DNA of 16,045 nucleotides, taken from positions 1 to 16,045 of the forward strand of contig CAJUQD010000054.1 of assembly GCA_910588105.1 (NCBI GenBank), written 5' to 3'. Of this stretch, positions 1 to 7,752 are shown piece after piece (the first letter of the stretch is position 1; the number at the start of each line of letters is the position of its first letter). Source of the DNA: an uncultured Oscillospiraceae bacterium (GTDB lineage: Bacteria; Bacillota; Clostridia; Oscillospirales; Oscillospiraceae). The position numbers and the translations under genes are program-made. The notes under the pieces are model-generated. The model saw only the letters and a program-made list of their open reading frames with translations. It made no database searches and was not told where the DNA came from.

Positions 1-41
1 CCGGCGAAAAAATCCCTTGCCGCTGGGCATATTGCCAATTT

Positions 42-275
42 TCAAACGGCGCCTATACCCAAATCACCCAAAATTCCGAACAGTTTTTCAGCGGCCTTTG
101 CCCTGTCAACGGGAGAGGGCTGCATTTCCGTTCCTGCGGGCTTTCCTGCGGTTTCCGGGGCCGCCCCGCTGTCTCGTTCAATAGTCTCAGATATGGCGCG
201 GCCTATAAATGCGTTGGTGTTCTCGCCATGGGCCTGAAATACATCCCAAAGCGGCAACGAGCATCTTGGTAGACG
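42..275 (-). pseudogene. Remnant of an Arc-type ribbon-helix-helix (RHH) small protein
   Basis: Reading on the minus strand from about 275, the frame gives AVRLP followed by FQAHGENTNAFIGRAISETIERD. This matches the strand-helix-helix core and ERD end of small RHH proteins common on Firmicutes mobile elements, whose usual pattern is RxPKG...IQAHAxxxGESxNxFIxRAIxETMERD. The N-terminal part before the RLP strand is missing and an in-frame TGA lies just upstream. The only start in this frame is a TTG at 257, inside the domain. The tail after ERD is Ala/Pro-rich and ends at 42. I read it as a 5'-truncated remnant, fused at about 275-285 to a different broken frame. The family assignment comes from motif memory, not a search. 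Confidence 0.42.
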
Positions 276-279
276 AACT

Positions 280-517
280 GCTCAAAATCCGGCGTCCGAA
301 GCGTCCCACAGCCCTTGCAGATCATGTTGTCCGCCCGCTTGATACAGCGGAGATATTGGGCCCCCACCCGGTTGCCCATGCTTTTCAGTGCCCGCCCTGG
401 AACGTGATATTCGCCATCAGCATAAGAACCTGTATTCACAGCCGAAAATGCCGGATGGGCGAGGGCTTTTCCCGCCAGGCAAGGCAAATTTCCGCTGGAA
501 TACTTGGTGCATTTCAA
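280..517 (-). pseudogene. Possible scrap of a serine recombinase zinc-ribbon region
   Basis: The minus-strand frame 203-517 contains QYLRC, then CKGC, then LRTPDFEQFVYQ. This Cys spacing, followed by a D-x-[LF]-E-x-[FV]-V segment, resembles the zinc beta-ribbon and following helix of large serine recombinases. No resolvase domain, recombinase domain or C-terminal coiled coil accompanies it, and the frame then runs into sequence out of phase with the RHH remnant. The upstream part of the frame (about 370-517) is not recognisable. I infer decayed mobile-element DNA. It could also be chance similarity. Confidence 0.27.
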
Positions 518-607
518 GAAGATTCAACGCAGTATGGCGGAGAAAGGCCCGCTCGGATGGCGTTTGAGGTTGCAAATACAGGTTCTAAAAAGTATATTCG
601 TGGACAC

Positions 608-645
608 TTAACCCTTCCCCCTGTATGAACAGGGGGAAGGGTTAA
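608..645 (-). terminator. Perfect 16-bp inverted repeat downstream of the MBL gene
   Basis: TTAACCCTTCCCCCTG (608-623) and its exact reverse complement (630-645) flank a 6-base loop. The hairpin starts about 20 bases past the stop of the minus-strand MBL gene, which fits a transcription end or mRNA 3' stabiliser. No T-run follows the stem on the minus strand, and none follows 645 on the plus strand, so it is not a classical intrinsic terminator. Confidence 0.5.
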
Positions 646-664
646 ATGTCATGTTGAGTATGGA

Positions 665-2260
665 CTAGCGATCCCACTTGCTGATAAGCGCCCGCAGCTG
701 GTCGGCGAACTTGCCCAAATCCTTGTTGGAGCCGCCCTTGTTGTGGGCGATGACCTCCATGAGCTTTTTGCCCACGTCCTCCAGCCGCCGGTAGGCGGGG
801 GAGCCGGGATCCACCGGGGCCGCCTTGGGCTCCAGCACCACGCCGGGGGCGATCATACGGTCCTCCAGCAGGTCGTAGACCTCCTCATAGTTGGGGGCGT
901 GGGCGGAGAAGCCCATCTCCGTCAGGGTCTGGGCGTAGTTCTCCGCCGCACGGGCCTCACCGTGAACCACGAACACCTGCTGGGGCTTGGGGGTGTACAG
1001 GTTGATCCACTGCACCAGCCCGTCCCGGTCCGCGTGGGAGCTCAGGCCGTGGAAGCGGACAATCCGCGCCCGGACGGCGATCTCCTCGCCGAACAGCTTC
1101 ACATGGTCCGCCCCGTCCAGGATGCGCCGGCCCAGGGAGCCCTCCGCCTGGTAGCCCACGAACAGGATGGTGGACTCCGGCCGCCAGAGGTTGTGCTTCA
1201 AATGGTGGCGGATGCGGCCCGCGTCGCACATGCCGGAGGCGGATATGATGACCTTGGGCCGGGCGTCCAGGTTCAGCTCCCTTGATTCCCCGGTGCTCTC
1301 GGTGATGTTCAGGCCGGGGAAGCGGAACAGCGCCCCGCCCCGCAGGTGCTCCACCGCCTCCTCGTCCAGGTAGCCGGTGAGATCGCCGGAGAAAATCTCG
1401 GTGGCCGCCCCCGCCAAGGGGGAGTCCACATACACCTGGAAGTCCGGGTCGGCGTCCACCAGCCCCTGCTCCTTGATCTCCCGGATGAAGTACAAAAGCT
1501 CCTGGGTGCGGCCCACGGCGAAGGAGGGGATGACCAGGTTGCCCCCTTTGGCCAAGGTCTCGTCGATGACCCGGGCCAGGTCGTCGGCGTAGTTGGGTTT
1601 TTCCTTCACGTTGTGCAGGCGGTCGCCGTAGGTGCTCTCGGTAACCACGTAGTCCGCCTCGGTGATGGGCTGGGGGGAGCGGATGATGGGCTGCTTGCGG
1701 TTGCCGATGTCGCCGGAGAACACGATTTTTTTGGTAAAGCCCTGCTCGGTGAGCCACATCTCCACACAGGCGGAGCCCAGCAGGTGGCCCGCGTCCACAA
1801 AACGGATCTTGATGCCGTCGGATATGTCCAGCTCCCAGCCGTATTCACAGGTGACGATGTGGCGCAGGGTTTTTTCCACGTCCTCCAGGGTGTACAGCGG
1901 CTCCACGGGGGGACGGCCCGCCCGCTTCCCCTTCTGATTTTCGTAGGCGGCATCGTTCTCCTGAATCTGGGCGGAGTCCCGCAGCATGATGGACAGCAGC
2001 TGGGCGGTGAGCCGGGTGCAGTAGATATTGCCCGAGAAGCCCTGCTTCACCAGCAGGGGCAGGCGGCCCGAGTGGTCGATGTGGGCGTGGGTGACCACCA
2101 CGTCGTCGATGTAGCCGGGTACGAAATCTAGCTCCCGGTTGTCCTGCTCGTCCCGGCCCTGCTGGAGGCCGCAGTCCACCAGCACCTTGCGACCATTGAC
2201 CTCCACGCAGTGGCAGCTGCCGGTGACCGCCTTGGCCGCGCCGAAGAATGTAAGTTTCAC
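665..2260 (-). CDS. MBL-fold/beta-CASP metallo-hydrolase (YSH1/CPSF-73-like RNase)
   Basis: A 531-residue protein with every signature of the beta-CASP branch of the metallo-beta-lactamase fold. It has a DCG near residue 29, HAHIDH (58-63), GHLLG with the metal-binding His159, FSGDIG with Asp184, the motif A glutamate in ESTYG (208), the motif B His in SSHAD (409), and the motif C His in VHGE (433). These residues bind two zinc ions and usually cut RNA phosphodiesters. The beta-CASP insert spans roughly 210-400 and an RMMBL-type segment follows. Length is normal for COG1236-type bacterial proteins, which are probably cytoplasmic RNases, although the true substrate is rarely known. The start is a GTG at 2260 preceded by AGAGGTG with 7-base spacing. 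It is transcribed alone, away from the phosphorelay operon. It appears intact. Confidence 0.88.
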   Translation of the reverse strand: MKLTFFGAAKAVTGSCHCVEVNGRKVLVDCGLQQGRDEQDNRELDFVPGYIDDVVVTHAHIDHSGRLPLLVKQGFSGNIYCTRLTAQLLSIMLRDSAQIQENDAAYENQKGKRAGRPPVEPLYTLEDVEKTLRHIVTCEYGWELDISDGIKIRFVDAGHLLGSACVEMWLTEQGFTKKIVFSGDIGNRKQPIIRSPQPITEADYVVTESTYGDRLHNVKEKPNYADDLARVIDETLAKGGNLVIPSFAVGRTQELLYFIREIKEQGLVDADPDFQVYVDSPLAGAATEIFSGDLTGYLDEEAVEHLRGGALFRFPGLNITESTGESRELNLDARPKVIISASGMCDAGRIRHHLKHNLWRPESTILFVGYQAEGSLGRRILDGADHVKLFGEEIAVRARIVRFHGLSSHADRDGLVQWINLYTPKPQQVFVVHGEARAAENYAQTLTEMGFSAHAPNYEEVYDLLEDRMIAPGVVLEPKAAPVDPGSPAYRRLEDVGKKLMEVIAHNKGGSNKDLGKFADQLRALISKWDR

Positions 2261-2311
2261 CTAAAAGCACCTCTACTCTCTATGGATGATATGTATAGTT
2301 TCCCCAATGCC

Positions 2312-2340
2312 ATTGTATACCATAGGATGGAAAATGTAAA
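2312..2340 (-). promoter_or_regulatory. Predicted promoter of the MBL gene
   Basis: On the minus strand TTTACA (2340-2335) is followed after 17 bases by TACAAT (2317-2312), giving a transcript start near 2305 and a leader of about 45 bases before the GTG at 2260. Spacing and both hexamers fit a housekeeping sigma factor. The sequence around the -10 box, GGTATACAATGGCAT, closely resembles that of the divergent promoter. Confidence 0.6.
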
Positions 2341-2382
2341 GCGCAGCCGCGTGATTTTTCCGCAGGGGGAGCGCTCTGGATT

Positions 2383-2407
2383 TGGGAAATCCGCTTGTCT
2401 TTTCCCA
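2383..2407. promoter_or_regulatory. Dyad TGGGAAA-N11-TTTCCCA, candidate operator
   Basis: A perfect 7-base inverted repeat (2383-2389 and 2401-2407) is centred at 2395, where the -35 box of the phosphorelay operon promoter begins. A protein bound here would cover the -35 and the start of the spacer. It could equally be a weak RNA hairpin or chance. Confidence 0.3.
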
Positions 2408-2424
2408 GGGGGTTGTGGTATACT
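2395..2424 (+). promoter_or_regulatory. Predicted promoter of the c-di-GMP phosphorelay operon
   Basis: TTGTCT (2395-2400), 18-base spacer, TATACT (2419-2424), with a TGTGG just before the -10. The transcript would start near 2431 and carry a GC-rich leader of about 90 bases before the TTG start at 2521. No c-di-GMP riboswitch pattern was recognised in that leader. Confidence 0.6.
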
Positions 2425-2502
2425 ATAGCATCATACGGCGACTGCGCCCGCCGGGGATCGGCGCCAACGGCGGGATAGCGGCCGTGGGTGAACGTGCAGG
2501 GC

Positions 2503-2511
2503 AAAAGGAGG
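2503..2511 (+). promoter_or_regulatory. Ribosome binding site that sets the TTG start at 2521
   Basis: AAAAGGAGG lies 9 bases before a TTG at 2521. The longer reading from a GTG at 2488 would place this site inside the gene and has no Shine-Dalgarno sequence of its own. The receiver domain begins about eight residues after the TTG, as expected. Confidence 0.75.
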
Positions 2512-2520
2512 ACGCATACC

Positions 2521-4617
2521 TTGGAGAAGATCACGGACAGGCAGAAAATATTGATTGTGGACGACTCGGAGATGAACCGGGCAATTCTGGCGGATATGCT
2601 GGACGGCGAATTTGATATCATTGAGGCGGAAAACGGCGAAGAGGGCGTGGCCATGCTGCAAAAGCACGGCCCCGAAATTTCCCTGGTGCTGCTGGACATC
2701 GTAATGCCTGTGATGGACGGCTTCGGCGTGCTCACGCAGATGAACAAATACCGCTGGATTGAGGACATCCCGGTTATTATGATCTCGGCGGAGCGGGGGT
2801 CCAGCCACATTGAACGGGCCTTTGAGCTGGGCATCACCGACTTCATCAGCCGTCCCTTTGACGCGCTCATTGTCCACCGCCGGGTGGTGAACACCATTCT
2901 GCTCTACGCCAAGCAGAAGCGGCTGACCGCCATGGTGGCCGAGCAGATCTACGAAAAGGAGCAGCGCAGCAGCCTGATGATCGACATACTCAGCCACTGC
3001 GTGGAGTTCCGCAACGGCGAGAGCGGTATGCATGTGCGCAACGTACATATCCTGACCGAGACCCTGCTCAACGCCCTGCTGCGCAAGACCGACCGCTACC
3101 ACATCAGCCAGGCGGACATCTCCGTCATCAGCACCGCCTCCGCCCTCCACGATATCGGCAAGATCGCCATCCCGGAGGAAATTTTGAATAAGCCGGGCAA
3201 ATTCACCCCCGAGGAGTTTGCCATTATGAAAACCCATTCCATGGTGGGCGCGGAGATGCTGGAAAACCTGCCCTCCTATCAGAATGAGCCGCTGGTGAGC
3301 TTTGCCTATCAGATTTGCCGCTGGCACCACGAGCGCTGGGACGGGCGGGGCTACCCGGACGGGCTGGCGGGGGATGAGATACCCATTTCGGCCCAGATTG
3401 TGGCCATGGCCGATGTATATGACGCGCTCACCTCCGAGCGGGTATACAAGCCGCCCTTCAGCCATGAGCAGGCGGTGAACATGATTGTGGGCGGGGAGTG
3501 CGGACAGTTCAACCCCCTGATGCTGGAGTGCCTGGAGGAGTGCGCCGATGAGATCCGCCAGGAGCTGGCGGCCGGCGGAGAGCAGCGCCGCAGCCAGCGG
3601 GATATCCAGAACATGGCCAGGGAGCTGCACAGGCACAAGGAGCTCACCGCGTCCGAGCGAAGCCTTGAGCTGCTGGAGCACGAGCGGATGAAGTACAGCT
3701 TCTTTGCCTCCCTGACCAAGGAGATCCAGTTTGAGTACACCATCAGCCCCCCGGCCCTGGTGCTGAACAGCTGGGGCTCGGAAAAGCTGGACCTGCCCGA
3801 GGCGCTGCTGGATCCCTACCAGCACCCGGAGGCGCTGTCCATCATCAACAAGGATGTGCAGTCCAAGCTGGCCGATGCGCTGCACTCCACCTCCCCCGGC
3901 AGCCCGGTGGTGCAGTGTGACTGCAAGCTGACCATTAAGGGTGAGGAGCGGTGGCACCGCATTGTGGCCAGGGCCTCCTGGTCGTCGGAGGAACCCCCCC
4001 GGTACACCGGGTGCATCGGCAAGGCCATGGACATCCACAACTCGCGCCTCCAGCTGGAGAACCTGGAGCGGCAGGCGTCCCATGATTCGCTCACGGGGCT
4101 GGTCAACCGGGCCTACGCCAAAAAGCGGATCATCGAGCGGCTGGAGGACCGGCCCGCCGGGCGCTATGCCATGGCCATCCTGGATCTGGACTACTTCAAG
4201 TCCGCCAACGACACCTATGGCCATATGTTTGGCGATGAGGTGCTGAAATTCCTGGCCGAGCGGATGCGCCACAGCATCCGGGGCGGCGACATCGCGGCCC
4301 GGGTGGGCGGGGACGAGTTCCTCATCTTTCTGGAGTATAAGGACGACTTAGAGGGCGCCATTGAGGGCATCTACAGCCGGGTAAGCGGCGGCGTATATAA
4401 GGATTTTGCCATCTCGGTGAGTATGGGCGTGGCCAGCACCCAGGAGGCTGGGTGCGATTACGACAGCCTGTTCCGCTGTGCGGACCAGGCCCTGTACGTG
4501 GTGAAGCACAGCGGGGAAAAGGGCCACTACAACTATTACCACAAGGAAAACGCCATTGATACGGCCACGTCGGCGGTGTCGCCCATCGACGCGGAAAGCA
4601 AGGAGGAGAGCGAATGA
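2521..4617 (+). CDS. Response regulator REC-HD-GYP-PAS-like-GGDEF, bifunctional c-di-GMP enzyme
   Basis: A 698-residue cytoplasmic regulator from a TTG start. Residues 9-130 form a receiver domain with the acidic pair D14-D15 and phospho-acceptor D59 (LLDIVMPVMDG). The usual Lys before PF is Arg111. Residues 150-345 form an HD-GYP phosphodiesterase with H210-D211, HHE (269-271), DGRGYPDGL and the AMADVYDALTSERVY block, all canonical for c-di-GMP hydrolysis. Residues about 385-505 look like a PAS fold ending in a helical linker. Residues 515-690 form a diguanylate cyclase with the metal Asp pair in ILDLDYFK, an intact GGDEF (596-600), and RGGD (587-590) five residues before it, the standard inhibitory I-site. 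Both making and breaking of c-di-GMP are therefore possible. It overlaps the next gene by ATGA and heads an operon with an HPt protein and a hybrid kinase, its likely phosphate source. Confidence 0.9.
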   Translation: MEKITDRQKILIVDDSEMNRAILADMLDGEFDIIEAENGEEGVAMLQKHGPEISLVLLDIVMPVMDGFGVLTQMNKYRWIEDIPVIMISAERGSSHIERAFELGITDFISRPFDALIVHRRVVNTILLYAKQKRLTAMVAEQIYEKEQRSSLMIDILSHCVEFRNGESGMHVRNVHILTETLLNALLRKTDRYHISQADISVISTASALHDIGKIAIPEEILNKPGKFTPEEFAIMKTHSMVGAEMLENLPSYQNEPLVSFAYQICRWHHERWDGRGYPDGLAGDEIPISAQIVAMADVYDALTSERVYKPPFSHEQAVNMIVGGECGQFNPLMLECLEECADEIRQELAAGGEQRRSQRDIQNMARELHRHKELTASERSLELLEHERMKYSFFASLTKEIQFEYTISPPALVLNSWGSEKLDLPEALLDPYQHPEALSIINKDVQSKLADALHSTSPGSPVVQCDCKLTIKGEERWHRIVARASWSSEEPPRYTGCIGKAMDIHNSRLQLENLERQASHDSLTGLVNRAYAKKRIIERLEDRPAGRYAMAILDLDYFKSANDTYGHMFGDEVLKFLAERMRHSIRGGDIAARVGGDEFLIFLEYKDDLEGAIEGIYSRVSGGVYKDFAISVSMGVASTQEAGCDYDSLFRCADQALYVVKHSGEKGHYNYYHKENAIDTATSAVSPIDAESKEESE

Positions 4618-4979
4618 CGCTGAAGGAATGCTATGCCGCGCTGAACGGCGATTATGAGGAGGCCATGGGCCGGCTGCGCAGCGAACGGCTGGTGCAGAAA
4701 TTTGTGCTGAAATTTCTGGAGGACGGCAGCTTCGAGCTGCTGTGCCGTTCCATGGAAGCGGGGGATCTTTCCGAGGCGTTCCGGGCGGCACACACCATCA
4801 AGGGTGTGTGCGCCAATATGGCTTTCAGCGCCCTGCTGAAGTCCAGCAGCCAGCTCACCGAGCTGCTGCGGGGGGGGGACATGGGGGATCAGGCCCAGGA
4901 GCTGTTCCAGCGGGTTAAAGTGGACTATGCCAAGACCGCGCAAGCCATCCAGGCCTTCCGGGAGGAGGCCGGGGGATGA
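4614..4979 (+). CDS. Stand-alone histidine phosphotransfer (HPt) protein
   Basis: A 121-residue, mostly helical protein whose centre reads AAHTIKGVCANMAF. This is the HxxKG motif of HPt domains, with His60 as the phospho-acceptor and Lys63-Gly64 following. The size is typical for a single four-helix-bundle HPt. It carries no other domain. Its ATG overlaps the TGA of the preceding response regulator, and its own TGA overlaps the ATG of the downstream kinase. AGGAGG (4601-4606) lies 7 bases upstream. By position it should carry phosphate from a receiver domain of the hybrid kinase to the receiver of the c-di-GMP enzyme, although cross-talk with other regulators cannot be excluded. Confidence 0.88.
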   Translation: MTLKECYAALNGDYEEAMGRLRSERLVQKFVLKFLEDGSFELLCRSMEAGDLSEAFRAAHTIKGVCANMAFSALLKSSSQLTELLRGGDMGDQAQELFQRVKVDYAKTAQAIQAFREEAGG

Positions 4980-7543
4980 AGAATAAGACGACCCGATTCC
5001 TCCTTACCAGCCTCATCGGGGTAGCTCTGCTGTGCGTATGCGTGTTCGGGGTTTTTGCTGTTCATATGGGCAACCAGAGCGCCGTTACCATCAACCAGGT
5101 GGGAACGCTGTACATGTCCAGCATGAGCCAGCAGACCTCCGTTCATTTTGAGAGCATCATCGGGATACAGATGAACCAGCTGCGGGCGCTGGTGGGCACC
5201 ATTCCCTCCGACGCCATTCATGAGGATAAAACCTTGCAGCAGCAGCTTATGGCCCAGGCCAAGGCCCGGGACTTTGAATACCTGGGCTTCTACGGCAGCG
5301 ACGGCAGCTTTGAGATGCTCTACGGTTCCCAGCTCACCGTCACCGATCCGAAACCCTTCCTGGACTCGCTGAACAAGAACCAGGAGAAGGTGGCCATTGG
5401 AACAAATGCTCAGGGCCAAAAGGTGGTTTTGCTGGGGATGCCGTCCCCCCATCCGCCCACGCCGGAGCACGACTGCGCCGCCCTGGTGGCAGGGTTGCCC
5501 GTGTCCTACATCAGCGACAATCTCTCCCTGGAGGAGAACAGCGAGCGGGCTTATTCCTTCATCATCCGGCGGGACGGTTCCTTCGTGATCCGCAGCAACA
5601 ACGCCTACCGCAACAACTATTTTGAGCGGGTGCGGGTGCTCTACGAGGACGTAAACGGCATTACGGCGGAGGAGTACCTTGAGGAGCTGAACGCCGCCAT
5701 GGTGGAGGGGATTGACTACTCCAACGAGTTCACCATGGGAGGGGAGCGCTACCACCTCTACTGTACCCACCTGCCCTATTCCGAGTGGTTCCTGCTCACC
5801 TTCCTGCCATACGGCTCTATGGACTCTATCGTTACCGGCTTCAGCCATGAGTGGAGCAGCCTGACTATCCTCAGCGGCACAATTATCCTTACCGCTCTGC
5901 TTCTGGTCTTTTACAAGTACTATGGACTGACCCGGAAGCAGCTGCGGGAGGTGGAGGAGGCCCGCCAGGCCGCCGAGGCCGCCCAGAAGGAGGCCGAGCA
6001 CGCCAACCGGGCCAAGAGCGAGTTCCTGTCCAATATGAGCCACGATATCCGCACCCCCATGAACGCTATCGTGGGCATGACGGCTATCGCCACCGCCAAT
6101 ATCGACGATACCCAGCAGGTGCACAACTGCCTGAAGAAGATCGCCCTGTCCAGCAAACATCTGCTGGGGCTCATCAACGATGTGCTGGACATGTCCAAAA
6201 TTGAGAGCGGCAAGATGACGCTGAACATGGATCAGGTATCCCTGCGTGAGGTGACGGACAGCATTGTGGCCATCTGCCAGCCCCAGGTAAAGGCCAAGAA
6301 ACAACAGTTTGATGTGTTTATCCATGACATTTCCACGGAAAATGTGCTGTGTGACAGCGTGCGCCTCAACCAGGTGCTGCTCAACCTGCTGTCCAACGCC
6401 ATCAAGTTTACCCCGGAGGGCGGGGAGATCCACATGGCCCTCTACGAGGAGGCCTCCCCCAAGGGAGACGGCTTTGTGCGCATCCACATCGAAGTCAGGG
6501 ACACTGGCATCGGCATGTCCCAGGATTTCCAAAAGCATATATTCGATTCTTTTGCCCGGGAGGACAGCGCCCGGGTCCACCGCACGGAGGGCACCGGCCT
6601 TGGCATGGCCATTACCAAGTACATTGTGGTGGATGCCATGGGCGGCACCATTGAGATGGACAGCAAGCAGGGCAGGGGCACCCGGTTCTCCGTGACCCTG
6701 GATCTGGAAAAGGCACAGGTGATGGAGGAGGATATGGTCCTTCCCAACTGGAATATGCTGGTGGTAGACGATGACCGGCAGCTGTGCGAGTCCACGGTGT
6801 CCGCCTTGGGCTCCATTGGCATCAGCGCGGAGTGGACCCTGGACGGAGAGAGTGCCGTGGACATGGTGGTCAAGCGCCGCCGCCGCGGGGACGACTACCA
6901 GATTATCCTGCTGGATTGGAAGCTGCCCGGTATGGACGGCATTGCCACCGCCCGCAGCATTCGGCAGGAGCTGGGGGATAAGGTGCCCATCCTGCTCATC
7001 TCGGCCTACGACTGGGGAGAGATCGAGGGAAAAGCCAAAGAGGCGGGGATCACAGGGTTTATCTCCAAGCCGCTGTTCAAGTCCACCCTGTTTAACAGCC
7101 TGCGCCAGTTTGCGCAGCCGCTCCAGGAGGGAGAAAAGCCGCCGGAGCAAAAGGGCCCGGATCTGCGGGGCCGGAGGGTGCTGGTGGCGGAGGACAACGA
7201 ACTGAATTGGGAGATTGCCTCTGAGCTGCTCAGCGCCGAGGGGCTGGAGCTCACTTGGGCGGAAAACGGCCAGACCTGTGTGGAGATGTTTGAGCAGTCT
7301 CCTGTTGGTTATTTTGAGGCCATCCTCATGGATATCCGTATGCCGGTGATGGGGGGCTATGAGGCGACCCAGGTCATTCGGACCTTGGAGCGGCCGGACA
7401 GGGATCTGCCCATTATCGCAATGACGGCGGATGCCTTTGCCGAGGATGTGAAGCGTTCCCTGGATTGCGGCATGGATGCCCACATTGCCAAGCCGATTGA
7501 CGTGCAGGAGGTCTTGCGGCTGTTGGACAAGTATCTGAAATAA
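4976..7543 (+). CDS. Membrane-bound hybrid sensor histidine kinase with two receiver domains
   Basis: An 855-residue protein. A first membrane segment lies at about residues 8-29, an external sensor region at 30-293 (Cache/dCache-like in size, ligand unknown), and a second membrane segment at about 296-314. A charged Ala-rich coiled coil (322-348) replaces a recognisable HAMP domain. HisKA carries SHDIRTPMNAI with His356. The ATPase lobe shows the N box (SNAIKF, N474), DTGIGM (509-514) and EGTGLGMAI. Receiver 1 (592-710) has Asp647 in LLDWKLPGMDG and Lys698 in ISKPL. Receiver 2 (733-853) has Asp786 in MDIRMPVMGG and a KP at its end. GGAGGAGG lies 7 bases before the ATG at 4976. Phosphate probably flows His356 to a receiver, then HPt, then the c-di-GMP regulator. 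All catalytic residues seen are intact. Confidence 0.9.
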   Translation: MKNKTTRFLLTSLIGVALLCVCVFGVFAVHMGNQSAVTINQVGTLYMSSMSQQTSVHFESIIGIQMNQLRALVGTIPSDAIHEDKTLQQQLMAQAKARDFEYLGFYGSDGSFEMLYGSQLTVTDPKPFLDSLNKNQEKVAIGTNAQGQKVVLLGMPSPHPPTPEHDCAALVAGLPVSYISDNLSLEENSERAYSFIIRRDGSFVIRSNNAYRNNYFERVRVLYEDVNGITAEEYLEELNAAMVEGIDYSNEFTMGGERYHLYCTHLPYSEWFLLTFLPYGSMDSIVTGFSHEWSSLTILSGTIILTALLLVFYKYYGLTRKQLREVEEARQAAEAAQKEAEHANRAKSEFLSNMSHDIRTPMNAIVGMTAIATANIDDTQQVHNCLKKIALSSKHLLGLINDVLDMSKIESGKMTLNMDQVSLREVTDSIVAICQPQVKAKKQQFDVFIHDISTENVLCDSVRLNQVLLNLLSNAIKFTPEGGEIHMALYEEASPKGDGFVRIHIEVRDTGIGMSQDFQKHIFDSFAREDSARVHRTEGTGLGMAITKYIVVDAMGGTIEMDSKQGRGTRFSVTLDLEKAQVMEEDMVLPNWNMLVVDDDRQLCESTVSALGSIGISAEWTLDGESAVDMVVKRRRRGDDYQIILLDWKLPGMDGIATARSIRQELGDKVPILLISAYDWGEIEGKAKEAGITGFISKPLFKSTLFNSLRQFAQPLQEGEKPPEQKGPDLRGRRVLVAEDNELNWEIASELLSAEGLELTWAENGQTCVEMFEQSPVGYFEAILMDIRMPVMGGYEATQVIRTLERPDRDLPIIAMTADAFAEDVKRSLDCGMDAHIAKPIDVQEVLRLLDKYLK

Positions 7544-7548
7544 GCCAG

Positions 7549-7585
7549 ACGGCCCCCGGTGAAAACCGGGGGCCGTTGATTTTTG
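7549..7585 (+). terminator. Intrinsic terminator of the phosphorelay operon
   Basis: ACGGCCCCCGGT (7549-7560), a GAAA tetraloop, then the exact complement ACCGGGGGCCGT (7565-7576), followed by TGATTTTT. A 12-bp GC-rich stem with a T-run right after the kinase stop codon is a strong rho-independent terminator. The next 160 or so bases to 7752 are GC-rich and show no gene, RNA or clear sigma-A promoter. Confidence 0.93.
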
Positions 7586-7752
7586 GCTGGTCCCGCCGCA
7601 TATCGGACGTGCCGGAGGAAATAGGGTGGAGGCAGGGGAGGGTGCAGGGCGCCGCGCACCATTCCCCGCCGCCCCACATAGATTGAAGGGAAACGAGAGG
7701 CAGCCCTGCCGGGCAGCGGCGGGCGGCGCCGAAACTTGGAGGAGGCTTCAGG

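Noticed and set aside
1..30. Start of a further minus-strand gene (ATG at 30)
   Set aside because: Only ten codons are inside the window and no Shine-Dalgarno sequence precedes the ATG.
209..628. 139-codon plus-strand frame in the left region
   Set aside because: It has no binding site and no recognisable motif, and it overlaps the better-supported minus-strand remnants and part of the palindrome at 608-645.
2431..2520. Possible c-di-GMP riboswitch in the operon leader
   Set aside because: The leader is only about 90 bases and lacks the conserved core sequences of either c-di-GMP riboswitch class that I could recognise. Only a short CCCGCC/GGCGGG pairing is visible.
2431..4272. 613-codon open frame on the minus strand
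   Set aside because: It lies fully antisense to the REC-HD-GYP-GGDEF gene, whose catalytic motifs are unmistakable. Its translation is low-complexity His/Leu/Gly/Val-rich, as expected from the reverse of GC-rich codons.
4925..7483. 852-codon open frame on the minus strand
   Set aside because: It is antisense to the hybrid kinase with no recognisable domain. It is a byproduct of the GC-rich codon pattern, like the shorter antisense frames over the MBL gene (743-1285, 1346-2131).
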